From Gari tellinella (Eukaryota > Mollusca > Bivalvia > Cardiida > Psammobiidae), in assembly GCA_922989275.2 (NCBI GenBank), contig OV277861.1, positions 45,795,623 to 45,859,622 of the forward strand: 64,000 bases of DNA. The letters are read 5' to 3'. A program made the translations under genes and the position numbers. The notes beneath the pieces were generated by a model that saw nothing but the letters and a program-made list of their open reading frames with translations, was not told the DNA's origin and ran no database searches. Shown piece by piece: positions 53,746-63,658 of the stretch. Numbering within the stretch: position 1 is the stretch's first letter; each line of letters opens with the position of its first letter.

Positions 53746-53917
53746 CAACAAAACAAACAAACAAACAAAATGATGTATAGCATAGCTCATGTATTTATTT
53801 CAGACTAAGATATGTTTCAGGTAACCTTCTAAGGTGCATTCTGCTTTACTTTCAACCTGCTATAAGTTGTGGCCTGTTTTCATACCTAAAAAAAGGGTAC
53901 TGGGTACATTGCCTGCT

Positions 53918-54172
53918 TTAACTCTTTCCTCCCTAAAACTTTAAATGGACAATTCCAGTTTCCATTTAAGTCTTGTCCATTTCTGACTTTTAAGGGTTGT
54001 TTTTGTCAATGTTTGGCATTATGACAAACAGTGAAGACCCTGATCAGAGGGCTCCTTTTGGAGCCCTCTGATCTGGGTCTTCACTGTTTGCATTCTAAGG
54101 ACAAGTGTACTATTCACATGTACACTGTTTGAAAAGGACGCCTATATGTGGGACTAGGGTTCAAAGGGTTAA
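53918..54172. mobile_element. hairpin MITE family B
   Basis: TTAACTCTTTCCTCCCTAAA ... AGAGGGCTCCTTTTGGAGCC ... GGTTCAAAGGGTTAA, after a family A arm ending TTGCCTGC. Confidence 0.88.
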
Positions 54173-54365
54173 CCCTTTACTTCATAGCTTGTTTCTAGTT
54201 TTGAAGAGAGGTGACCACTTAAAGCAGGTATAAGGCACATGCTGCTTTACTTTCAGCCTGCTTTAAATTAGCTATCATCTCCTAGGATATAGGAAATATT
54301 TGTGAAGGTGCATATTCATTACTGTATAAAGAGAAACTGTTTTCCTCAGTGGTGGAATGAATTAA
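54169..54365. mobile_element. MITE family A, sharing TTAA on both sides
   Basis: TTAACCCTTTACTTCATAGC ... GCACATGCTGCTTTACTTTC ... GAATGAATTAA. Confidence 0.78.
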
Positions 54366-54605
54366 CCCATTACCGGATAAATACGCCTTTTTACACCTTG
54401 TTTATTCCTCCACTGAAGAAAATAGTTCCACTTCATACACTTAAAAATATGTACCATATATAAGAAAAAGTTTCTATATCCTAATAGATAGTAGCATAAA
54501 GCAGGCTGAAAGTAAAGCAGAATGCGCCTTAAGGCGCATTCTGCTTACTTTCAACCTGCTTAATGGAAGACAGTTGTCTTCACAAGCTATGGGGTATTGG
54601 GTTAA
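54362..54605. mobile_element. hairpin MITE family A
   Basis: TTAACCCATTACCGGATAAA ... AATGCGCCTTAAGGCGCATT ... GGGGTATTGGGTTAA. Confidence 0.86.
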
Positions 54606-54677
54606 ATGAGTAAAAATGGTATCTATGGAGTAAAGGTTAATAGAACAAACCTTAATACAAAAATGTACATGAAACAA

Positions 54678-54927
54678 TTAACACATTCAACCCTAGCGAC
54701 ATGTATACTCGTCATTTACAAACAGTGTACCTGTGAGTATTACACTTGTCCCATGCAAACAGTGTAGACCCTGATCAGAGGGCTCCTTAAGGAGCCCTCT
54801 GATCAGGGTCTACACTGTTTGTCATTTCGAAATATATTGTTAAATCAACCCTAAATATTAAAAAATGGACTAGACTTATTTTGAAATTGGAATTGTGCAT
54901 TAAAAGTTTCAGGGGTGAATGAGCTAA
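54678..54927. mobile_element. hairpin MITE family B
   Basis: TTAACACATTCAACCCTAGC ... GGCTCCTTAAGGAGCC ... CAGGGGTGAATGAGCTAA. The intact counterpart of the split copy at 8570-9917. Confidence 0.86.
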
Positions 54928-55265
54928 TAAAGATCCTGATGAAATGCCAAGTTACTTGACATCTGATTTGAATCATTACTGTTTGTAAATTTCATTTAAG
55001 TCCTACATGAACTGGATAAAGGTAAATGAATATCAGTCATTTTACATTGAAGATTAATTGGTGTGAAATGTTTAAGGGGGCGTTTCAAAAACATTTTTAA
55101 ACATATGATGTCTAAAAATACTTGTATCCATGACTACTTAGTAACTAAAATAAGACCCTTGAATGATGTATAGGTGGCAGCTTAAAGCAGAATAACAGTT
55201 AAGCAGAAAATCCCTTTAAAGATATTCTGCCCTATCATTGTCATGTTTTAAGCAGTCATCTGCCT

Positions 55266-55510
55266 TTAACCCATTCCCATATAAATATGCCTTTCATTTA
55301 TTCCTCCACTGAAGAAATTGGTTCCAATTTATACAGTAATGAACATGTTCTATAAGAAATATTTTCATTATTATAGCAGAAGGTAGCTTAAAGCAGGCTG
55401 AAAGTAAAGCAAAATGCGCCTCAAGGCGCATTCTGCTTTACTTTCAACCTGCTTTAAGTAGTCACCCTATATCTTCAATAATGGAAACAGTCTATGGGGT
55501 AATGGGTTAA
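55266..55510. mobile_element. hairpin MITE family A
   Basis: TTAACCCATTCCCATATAAA ... AATGCGCCTCAAGGCGCATT ... GGGGTAATGGGTTAA. Confidence 0.86.
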
Positions 55511-55604
55511 AACCCAAAACAAGCCTTGTTCTCAGTGATAAAAAAAACGAGTCTTACTGCAGGGCTGCAATTTCTCCGGATTTTTCCTAAATCTTCGGAT
55601 TTTT

Positions 55605-55738
55605 TTCTAGAACATAGTAGCTTAAAGCAGGCTGAAAGTAAAGCAGAATGCGCCATAAGGCGCACTCTGCTTTACTTCCAGCCTGCTTTAAGTAGTCACG
55701 TGTCAACAAAACAAGAAACAGGATATGGGGTAAAGGTA
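55605..55738. mobile_element. hairpin MITE family A, truncated, upstream of MAT2B
   Basis: AACATAGTAGCTTAAAGCAG ... AATGCGCCATAAGGCGCACT ... ATATGGGGTAAAGG. Confidence 0.75.
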
Positions 55739-55891
55739 CAAGTCGTAAATTCGCAATTGAAAAATGCAAATTTGGAAATCTTAGGATTTTTCATGTCAAC
55801 TTATGGCAGCCCTGTTACTGTACTCTATTTGTCATGAATATATTAACCTACTACAGGGGGAGGACACATTTTTTCTTTCAGACACAACACC

Positions 55892-56074
55892 ATGGTTAAG
55901 CGGGCTCTAATAACCGGGGCATCAGGGCTATTGGGCAGGGCTGTTTTAAAGGAGTTCAAGGCTGCCCCAGATTGGGAAGTGCTTGGCCTAGCTTACAGCA
56001 GGGCTGGTGGGGACCTCTGTAAAGTGGACATTACGGACAAACTAGCAGTGAACCAAACAGTATCAGAACACAAG
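55892..56074 (+). CDS. MAT2B: MAT2B coding exon 1
   Basis: 61 codons from [18 protein letters not shown] to TVSEHK, donor AAG|GTTAGT, phase 0. The start context is CACCATGG, a strong Kozak match. Confidence 0.9.
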
Positions 56075-59000
56075 GTTAGTTCAGTACAGTAAAACCTCTC
56101 TATTACAACCATTAAAACAATGCTTTTTCATTGTATAAAAGAGACATGACAGCTTAAAGCAAGGTGACAGTAAAACAGAAAGCTCCTGAAGGAGCTTTCT
56201 GGTTTACTGTCACCTTGCTTTAAGCAGTATACTGTTGTAAGCAGCTAATAATTTACCCATTACCTCATAGCCTGTTTCTGGTTTTGAAGATAGGTGACTT
56301 CTTAAAGCAGGTTGAAAGTAGAGCAGAATGTGACTTAAGGCACTTTCTGGTTTTCTTTCAGCCTTTCTGCCAGGATATAGAAAATATTTGTTATGGTATA
56401 TATTTATGATGGTTATATTTGGAACTATTTTCTTCAATGAAGGAATAAACTGAATGCCCTAAAAGGTTCTGGTTAAAGCAGTTTTAATGGAGCATTCTGC
56501 TTTACTTGAATGTGTAAATTGGAAATATTTTCTTCATGGGAAAAAGGCGTATATATGGAGTGAAGGGTTGATAATTATGTATTATGTTCATTTTCTCTAG
56601 CCAAACGTAATCATTCACTGTGCGGCTGAGCGAAAACCAGATGTTGTTGAGAAGCAACCCGATGCCACCAAGAACCTCAATGTCTCTGCAACAGAACACA
56701 TCTGTCAGGCTGCAGGTAGAATCAGACAACTCGTTCAACACCATGGACCTGTTTAAAATATTCTCATTACATTTGCAAACAGTGTAGACCCAGATCAGAG
56801 GGCTCCTATAGGAGCCCTCTGATCTGAGTCTTCACTGTTTGCTGATTTAGAGCAGTATTTATTAAATACAGATACCCAGAATTCCAAGTAGACTGGTTTA
56901 TGTTTTTTGAAACTAAAATGACCCACAAGGGAATGTAATATCCCACACGAGTTACTTAGTTTAAACAGTATTTTATTTCAAAATAGATACAGTCATGACT
57001 GACACGAGTTACTTAGTGTTGAAAGAGTTAAAATGTCTCGGCAACAGAACACATCTGTCAGGCAGAGGTAGGATCAGACATAGGCCATTTACCTTTTCCT
57101 TATTGAAATGCTTTTTCACCTTTTTTTACCCATGTCTGATAAATGAAACTTTTTCCAAATTGTGATAGGTGGCAGATTAAAGCAGGCTGAAAGTAAAACA
57201 GAACACTCAATCAGGAGCTTTCTGCTTTACTTTTAGACTCCTTAAGGCAACCCACCTGTCTTTTAAAACTAAAATCTCTTTAAGTAAGCTTTAAGGCAGC
57301 CAGCTGTCCAAAAATCTTTAATAAGATTTTAAGGCAGCCGACTGTCTAAAAAAACTTTCACAAGATTTAAAGGAAAGGTGAAACGAAAAAGAGGTTAATG
57401 AATGATATTCGTTACTTTAATAACCTGCCAAGAATAAGTCTTAACCCATTACCCCATAGCTTGTGTCTAATATTTAAGACATGTGACCATTTAAAGCAGA
57501 TTGAAAGTAAAGCAGAACGTGCCTTATGGCCTTGGCATATTCTGCTTTACTTTCAGCCTGCTTTAACTTAAAGTTTAAGTTACCACCCACTACAAGTTAC
57601 CACCCACTAGAATAAAGAAAATATTTCTTATGGATATATTTCATGATCGTATAAATTGGAGCTATTTTCTTCAATGGAGGAATATATCAAAGGCGTAAAA
57701 AGGTGCATTTATGAGGTAATGGGTTAAATGCAAGAATTCATTTATATGCTATTCATTCATAATCAATTGTGTGTTGTTTTTTTTAATTTATTTATTCAGT
57801 TCCCAATTAATCAGAGCTCCAGATAAAGGGGGTATTTCAAATACTAACTTTATTGTTTATCTACCAAACTCTATGTTGAGACCACTCATTATTAGCCTCT
57901 CTTTAAGTCAATTCTAATAAGTGTCACAACATAGGGTTTCGAGGAAAAATAAGAAAACTATATTTGAAATCCCAGTCATGGCACTTCAAATTTTTCAAGT
58001 GGGGAAGCCTTCCAGCTGGCTTGCAGCAGATTTGTGGGTCTGCTCAGTTGCCGATTTGTGTTGAAACAGTGCACAAAGGGCTTCTTGGGTCTTCCTCCAC
58101 CTGTAATTAACTGAACGTCATGATATGACTGACCAAAATCCAAATTTTATCTAAAGCTTTGTTTAACCCATTACCCCATAGCCTGTTTCTTGTTTTGAAG
58201 ACAGGTGACTACTTAAAGTAGTTTGAAAATAAAGCAGAATGCACCTTAAGGCGCATTCTGCTTTATTTTCAGCCTGCTTTAAGACGCCACTAATTGCTAA
58301 AATAAAGAAAATATTTCATATGATAAGTCTTCATTACTGCATAAATTGGAACTATATTCTTCAGTAGAAGAACAATTTCAAGGCGTAAAAAGGCGTATTT
58401 ATGGGGTAATGACCGTAATGGGTTAAAGGTTGTTGTTTTCTTTTAAATTCAGTTGCCAATGGGTCTTGGGTATTGTACCTCAGTACTGACTATGTGTTTG
58501 ATGGCAAAAATGCTCCATACAAGGTAACGGATCAGCCCAACCCACTGAATAATTATGGGAAAAGTAAACTAGAAGGTGAAGGTATAACCATGGGAGTTAG
58601 TAAAGGTATGATATATCATTTTATTATATGCCTTCTTATGATATGGAGCGTTTAACCCATTTGTGCCCACGATCCTATATATGGGACATAGGCAAACAGT
58701 GTAGACTCTGATCAGACCCCTTAGATAAAAATGGACTAATCCAATATAATTATAAGTATGGAAGAACCCACTGGGCACAAATGAGTTAAGCGTGTATCTG
58801 CACAGAGTCTGTATCAGCCACCTCGTATTTTACTCTAACTCGTTTTCAATTTAGCATGTTGTCAATTAGGTACATGTACAAGTTCTGCATTATTCTTTGT
58901 GACATACAAGAACTCTTGTTCTGCTTCAAATAACTAATGTTTCTTGATATAGAATGATTTAAACAACTATTTATGTGTTTTGGATTTGTATCGTTTTTGA

Positions 59001-62000
59001 TTTGTATAAAAACATCACCAGTTGACAGTGCGCTACAGTGTGTTGCATTCAGCTCTCGAAGTTTTTGTCTGAAACAACCGATCAGACTCGCGCCAGGGCG
59101 CTCGTCAGATAGTCTATTTCTGGCAAAAACGTCTCGAGCTGAATGTGAATACATCACTCTGTATGGCACTGCCAAATGGTATTGTCACCAAACAACATAT
59201 TGTTAAAAAAAGAATAATGGAGCATTGAACATTTTTGTAGGTACAAATACAGAATGGAACTGTAAAAGCTAAATGCAAGACAGGGGTCATTATAAAGGCT
59301 AAATGCAAGACAGGGGTTAAATGCAAGACAGGGGTCATTATAAAGGCTAAATGCAAAGACAGGGGTCATTATAAAGGCTAATTGCAAGACAGGGGTCATT
59401 ATAAAGGCTAAATGAAAGACGGGTTAAATGCAGGACAGGGGTCATTATAAAGGCTAAATGCAAGACAGGGGTCATTATAAAGGCTAAATGCAAAGACAGG
59501 GGTCATTATAAAGGCTAAATACAAGACGGGTTAAATGCAGGACAGGGGTCATTATAAAGGCTAAATGCAAGACAGGGGTCATTATAAAGGCTAAATACAA
59601 GACGGGTTAAATGCAGGACAGGGGTCATTATAAAGGCTAAATGCAAGACAGGGGTCATTATAAAGGCTAAATGCAAGACAGGGGTCATTATTGAGATTAA
59701 TGTAATAGTTCAGATGATAGATATTCATAGTGGATAGAGTTTTATATGCACAGTATCACTATGATTATAGAGTTGGGTCTAGCCCATTAGGACATATATG
59801 CTGTCTATAAATGATGAGTTTAACCCATTACCCCATAAAAACACCTTTAATTAATTCCTCTACTGAAGAATACAGTTACAATTTATACTGTCACAAGTAA
59901 GAATCATAAGAATGTTTTCCTATGTTCTAACAGATAAAAGCTTAAAGCAGGCTGAAAATAAAGCAGAATGCGCCCTAAGGTGCATTCTGCTTTACTTTCA
60001 ACATGCTTTAAGTGGTCACATATCTTTAAAACTAAAAACAGGCTGTGGGGTAATGGGTTAAACCATTATTATCGCACAGACTTTACCATACTGAGCGTAC
60101 CTATTCTGTACGGTGAGGTAGAAACTCTAGGTGTGAGAGTACCGTCACAACACTTCATACCCAACTTTCAGTCCATTTTGACTGGCTTAATCAAGTGGGT
60201 TGTCCCCCTTGCTAAAAGCCGATAAAGTCGATATCGAGAAATTTATCGACTGGCTGGCCTATATAAAATAAAGAAGGGAATAATTTTAAAAGTCATATTT
60301 TAAAGGGTTGAATATATTTGGCAATATTTTAACAGTTATAGTAACAAAGTTTATTTTCTTCTGTTTCACATGGTGTAAATTTTAATTGTTTATTTAAATG
60401 ACTTTTTGCTTCCATTTTGATTTGAAAATGGTACGTGTCGGACACATTAAACATATAGTAAAAAAAGGTGAAAGTATCTACTTTGCTGTATTTAGACGCA
60501 AATAAATCATCTTTTTCAACAATTGCGAATATTTTAACAGTTATGAGTAGAAAGAATGTTTTCTAAGCAATCCAAAAAGTGTTTTTACTTTAATTTTGAA
60601 ATAAGTCTTTTTGCTTCCAAATTGATTTGAATATTGAGAAATGTCGTAATGCTGAAATCGGACTTAGTCATCTCCCCCCACCATAATCGGCTATTCCGTA
60701 ATTTACCGGAAAACAGAATCGGTGTCGCTCTGGAGCAGTGATCACACTCTTCAGATTCCCGCTGTGCATTGTGTTATTGGGGCTGATGTCAGTGCCGCAG
60801 GGGATATAGGACCCGAGAAACTTATGTCTATTATACATGTTTTCTGAGTACCGAATATTTTGATTGAATGAATTCAAACTTTACTTTATCAAACTTTCAA
60901 ACTTTTATTTATAATAATTGTACAAGGTCCACTTTACTTTGGACAGCATTGGATCCAGATCAGGCGCATTTATACACGAGACCCCGCTGAGAACAAGTAA
61001 GACATCGGAAGCAGTGTTCCGGAGGCAGCCGAATGATAACGGAGCATTCGTGATTTCTTATCAAGGCTAAAGGCGAACAAGCGAATCGATTATTGATATC
61101 GCGGACCACGGGAGATAATGGTTTACGTATCACCAACACGGCTGAACAAGGGAGACAACTATGCAAATATGTCCTGCATTCTTGGACATGTTTTCCATCT
61201 ATCCCAAATTTTGTAATGTAATAATTCAGATGATAGATATTTATAGTGGGCAAAGTTTTATATGCACTGTATGAATACTGAATTGGATCTTCACCTTTTG
61301 CAAAGGACAAGTGTACTCTTCACAGGTTTGCTGTTTGTAAAATGATGTGTATACTCGTCATTATAGTTCAGTGTGTTGACCCATTACCCCATAGCCTGTT
61401 CTAGTTTTGAAGATATGTGACCACTTAAAGCAGGTGGAAAGTAAAGCAGAATGTGCCTTAAGGCACATTCTGCTTTACTTTCAGTCTGCTTTAAGAAACC
61501 ATCTGCTAGAATGAAGAAAATATTTTCTATGATACACATGAATGTATAAAGTGGAACTATTTTCTTCAGTGGAGGAATACATTAAAGGCATTTTGAATGG
61601 GAAAATGGGTTAACAGAATAATATTTTGCAATGTGTGTCTAAAGTGAGGTTATTTTGAAACCATTGTTATTTCACAGACTTTGCCATTCTGAGGGTTCCT
61701 ATTCTGTACGGGGAGGTAGAAACTCTAGGTGAGAGTGCCGTCACAACGCTGTTCGACAAGGTCAAGGACACCGCTAACAAAACAAAGCAGTCAGACTACG
61801 AGAGAAGATATCCAACTCTTTGTGATGATGTAGCATACGTTATACGGGAATTAGCAAACAAACAAGTTCAGGTTGGTTGGGAAGAACTTGCTTTTTAACT
61901 CATTCACCCCTGAAACCTTTAATGGACAATTCCAATTTCATAACAAGTCTTGTCCATTTATGACTATTTAGGTTTGATTTTAAAAATATATTTCCAAATG

Positions 62001-62863
62001 TCAAACAGTGTAAACCCTGATCAGAGGGCTCCTTAAGAAGCCCTATGATCAGGGTCTACACTATTTGCCTAGGACAAATGTAAAGCTCACAGGTACACTG
62101 CTCGTAAATGATGAGTATACTCGTTGCTAGTGTTAAATGTGTTAAGAAATCTCGTCTGCACCATTAGCAGGATTATAGTAATGCAGGCAAATCATACTCA
62201 GGCTTTCTACTTCATTTTAATCTTTACTTATTACCCACTTGCTATAAAGACCAAGAGACTTCTTTTTTAACCCTTTATTCCATGGCCTGTTTCTAGTTTC
62301 TAAAGGAGCTTTCTGTTTTACTTTCACCTTGCTGTAACCCATTACCCCATAGCCTAATTCTAGTATTGCAAACAGGTGACCACTTAAAGCAGGTTGAAAG
62401 TAAAGCAGAATGTGCCTTAAGGCACTTTCTGATTTATTTTCAGCCTGCTATAAGCTACTGCCTGCTAGGATATAGAAACTATTTCCTATGGTGCATATTC
62501 ATCACTGTACAAAGTGGAACTATTTTTTTTCAGTGGAGGAATAAATTAAGTGTGTAAAATTGCTTATCTATGGAGTAATGGATTAAATGTCACTGTGTTG
62601 TTCCGTTTCAGGATAAAAATATTGGTGGTATTTACCATTGGAGTGGAGATGAAAATATGACAAAATATGACATGGCTGTAGTCATGGCAACCCAGTTTGG
62701 CATATCAACCAATCACATTGAGGGTGACAAAACTCCAAGCAGTGGTGCACCGAGGCCTTATGATGCTCATCTGGACACTAGTCGTATTGAAGAACTTGGA
62801 ATAAATAAGAGAACAAAGTTTGCAGAGGGGATAAAAAGTGTGCTGAGCAAATATTTTCCATAA
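55892..62863 (+). CDS. MAT2B: methionine adenosyltransferase 2 subunit beta (complete, 5 coding exons)
   Basis: Exons 55892-56074, 56601-56715, 58453-58605, 61678-61871 and 62612-62863 join in phase to 897 nt, 298 residues. The protein is an extended short-chain dehydrogenase of the RmlD (dTDP-4-dehydrorhamnose reductase) type. It shows the NADP-binding TGASGLLG at 8-15, HCAAE at 67-71, LSTDYVFDG at 109-117, the YxxxK motif as YGKSK at 134-138, [10 protein letters not shown] from 156 and [14 protein letters not shown] from 224. Order and spacing match animal MAT2B; the vertebrate protein is about 334 residues, mainly because of a longer N-terminus. Known role: MAT2B binds the catalytic MAT2A subunit in cytosol and nucleus and tunes S-adenosylmethionine synthesis from methionine and ATP. 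The acceptor-like CTTTCAG at 55875-55881, just before the ATG, suggests an upstream 5' UTR exon or a trans-splice site. Confidence 0.92.
56088..56475. mobile_element. family E then family A MITEs filling MAT2B intron 1
   Basis: 56088-56236: CAGTAAAACCTCTCTATTAC ... GCTCCTGAAGGAGC. 56250-56475: TTTACCCATTACCTCATAGC with a decayed hairpin. Together they make up most of the 526-bp intron. Confidence 0.78.
56601..56715 (+). CDS. MAT2B: MAT2B coding exon 2
   Basis: Acceptor TTCTCTAG. Encodes [20 protein letters not shown] through EHICQAA plus one base; donor G|GTAGAA. Its last 27 bases and the following donor are duplicated at 57032-57082. Confidence 0.92.
56734..57031. mobile_element. hairpin MITE family B variant, 18 bp after MAT2B exon 2
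   Basis: TCAACACCATGGACCTGTTT ... GGCTCCTATAGGAGCC ... GTGTTGAAAGAGTTAA. Flanked by a duplication of the end of exon 2. Confidence 0.82.
57032..57082 (+). pseudogene. fragment copy of MAT2B exon 2 end plus donor
   Basis: About 51 bp nearly identical to 56688-56738: the codons for [11 protein letters not shown], a 3-nt deletion, then a GTAGGATCAGAC donor region. It sits directly on the far side of the MITE that follows exon 2 and has no acceptor. Confidence 0.85.
57441..57727. mobile_element. hairpin MITE family A in MAT2B intron 2
   Basis: TTAACCCATTACCCCATAGC ... GTGCCTTATGGCCTTGGCAT ... GAGGTAATGGGTTAA. Confidence 0.85.
57812..57975. mobile_element. MITE family C, right end replaced by a SINE
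   Basis: GAGCTCCAGATAAAGGGGGT ... TAAGTCAATTCTAATAAGTG ... then SINE family 1 sequence. Confidence 0.65.
57975..58140 (+). mobile_element. SINE family 1, 3' part, in MAT2B intron 2
   Basis: Plus-strand body: CAGTTGCCGATTTGTGTTGA, CTTCCTCCACCTGTAATTAA, ATGATATGACTGACC. Confidence 0.65.
58163..58426. mobile_element. hairpin MITE family A, 26 bp before MAT2B exon 3
   Basis: TTAACCCATTACCCCATAGC ... AATGCACCTTAAGGCGCATT ... GTAATGGGTTAA. Confidence 0.87.
58453..58605 (+). CDS. MAT2B: MAT2B coding exon 3
   Basis: Acceptor AATTCAG, donor G|GTATGA. Encodes [17 protein letters not shown], the YGKSK motif and the following helix to VSK. Confidence 0.92.
58652..58789. mobile_element. short TTAA-flanked MITE
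   Basis: TTAACCCATTTGTGCCCACG ... GTGGGCACAAATGAGTTAA-type inverted ends; interior has CAAACAGTGTAGACTCTGAT. Confidence 0.75.
59260..59695 (+). repeat. 29-bp minisatellite in MAT2B intron 3
   Basis: Units of AAGGCTAAATGCAAGACAGG + GGTCATTAT, with a higher-order variant that inserts GACGGGTTAAATGCAG. Confidence 0.92.
59819..60061. mobile_element. hairpin MITE family A before the exon 4 copy
   Basis: TTAACCCATTACCCCATAAA ... GCGCCCTAAGGTGCATTCTG ... GGGGTAATGGGTTAA. Confidence 0.86.
60063..60155 (+). pseudogene. decayed copy of MAT2B exon 4 (5' half) in intron 3
   Basis: Copies the intron end, an acceptor (CGCACAG at 60073-60079) and about 75 nt of exon 4. It reads [18 protein letters not shown] and is then broken by a 2-nt insertion (GGTGTGAGAG versus GGTGAGAG). 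Homology stops soon after CCGTCACAACAC. Not usable as an exon without a frameshift. Confidence 0.85.
60160..61200. other. no gene; diverged tandem repeat in MAT2B intron 3
   Basis: Two related blocks of about 200 bp (60325-60430, 60525-60640) share ATTTTAACAGTTAT and TTTTTGCTTCCA...TTGATTTGAA. The remainder (60660-61180) is of higher complexity but lacks a supported gene; the 116-codon minus frame there has no recognisable domain. Confidence 0.5.
61376..61613. mobile_element. hairpin MITE family A before MAT2B exon 4
   Basis: TTGACCCATTACCCCATAGC ... AATGTGCCTTAAGGCACATT ... GGGAAAATGGGTTAA. Confidence 0.86.
61678..61871 (+). CDS. MAT2B: MAT2B coding exon 4
   Basis: Acceptor TTTCACAG. Encodes [21 protein letters not shown] and on to ANKQVQ; donor CAG|GTTGGT. 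A damaged copy of its 5' half lies at 60063-60155. Confidence 0.92.
61896..62145. mobile_element. hairpin MITE family B after MAT2B exon 4
   Basis: TTAACTCATTCACCCCTGAA ... GGGCTCCTTAAGAAGCCC ... GTGTTAAATGTGTTAA. Confidence 0.85.
62334..62586. mobile_element. hairpin MITE family A before MAT2B exon 5
   Basis: GTAACCCATTACCCCATAGC after a family E-like arm ending CACCTTGCT ... TATGGAGTAATGGATTAA. Confidence 0.84.
62612..62863 (+). CDS. MAT2B: MAT2B coding exon 5 (stop codon)
   Basis: Acceptor CGTTTCAG. Encodes [20 protein letters not shown] through [11 protein letters not shown] and TAA. This is the conserved C-terminal MAT2B segment. Confidence 0.93.
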   Translation, partial: DKNIGGIYHWSGDENMTKYDMAVVMATQFGISTNHIEGDKTPSSGAPRPYDAHLDTSRIEELGINKRTKFAEGIKSVLSKYFP

Positions 62864-62885
62864 AAGGAGTGTATTTTTATATAAC

Positions 62886-62891
62886 AATAAA
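62886..62891 (+). terminator. MAT2B poly(A) signal AATAAA
   Basis: Canonical hexamer 23 nt after the stop codon. A hairpin MITE begins directly after it, so the cleavage site and downstream element would lie in transposon sequence. Confidence 0.6.
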
Positions 62892-63133
62892 GTCAACTCT
62901 TTCAATACAATGGACCTGTTTAAAATTTACTCATTACATTTGTAAACAGTGTAGACCCAGATCAGAGGGCTCCTATAGGAGCCCTCTGATCAGGGTCTAC
63001 ACTGTTAGCTAATATAAAGCAGGTTTCATCAAACTACCAAGAATTCCAAGCTGACTGGTTCATGTTTTGGTAACTAAAAGATCCACACGGGAACCTTATA
63101 ACCCACATGTGTTACTAAATGTTGAAAGATTTA
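62892..63133. mobile_element. hairpin MITE family B variant at the MAT2B 3' end
   Basis: TCAACTCTTTCAATACAATG ... GGCTCCTATAGGAGCC ... ATGTTGAAAGATTTA. Confidence 0.82.
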
Positions 63134-63192
63134 CATGTAAAACTATGGTTAAACCTATGTCATTATTCAAAAATTCAAAGATAAAAGTTAGC

Positions 63193-63658
63193 TTAACCCT
63201 TTTCTCCATAGATTCATCTTTTTATGCATTTAATTATTTCTACCACTTAAATAAATAGTTCCATGTTAGTAATGTACAGTATGTATCATAAGATGTTTTC
63301 TATATTCTAATAGATGGTAAAAATTAAAGTAGGCTGAAAGTAAAACAGAATGCGCCTTTAGGCACATTCTGCTTTACTTTCAACCTGCTTTAACTCTTTC
63401 CTTTCTAAAACCTCAACTGGACAATTCTAGTCCATTTTTGACATTTTAGAGTTGATTTTTATAATATTTGTCAAAATGACAAACAGTGTAGACCCTAATC
63501 AGATGGCTCCTTAACGAACCCTCTGATCAGGGTTGACACTGTTTGCATAGGACAAATGTACTCCTCACTGGTATGCTGTTTAAAAATGATGCATATATGC
63601 GTGACCAGGGTTCAAAGCGTTAAGTGGTTATCTGTCTTCAAAACTAGAAAAAGGGTTA
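63193..63658. mobile_element. MITE family A split by family B
   Basis: TTAACCCTTTTCTCCATAGA ... CAACCTGC | 63389-63623 | GTGGTTATCTGTCTTCAAAA ... AAAAAGGGTTAA. Confidence 0.85.
63389..63623. mobile_element. hairpin MITE family B nested in family A
   Basis: TTAACTCTTTCCTTTCTAAA ... GATGGCTCCTTAACGAACCC ... GGTTCAAAGCGTTAA. Confidence 0.85.

Noticed and set aside
60960..61310. 116-codon minus-strand ORF in MAT2B intron 3
   Set aside because: No recognisable domain or splice partners; covers part of the duplicated intronic block.
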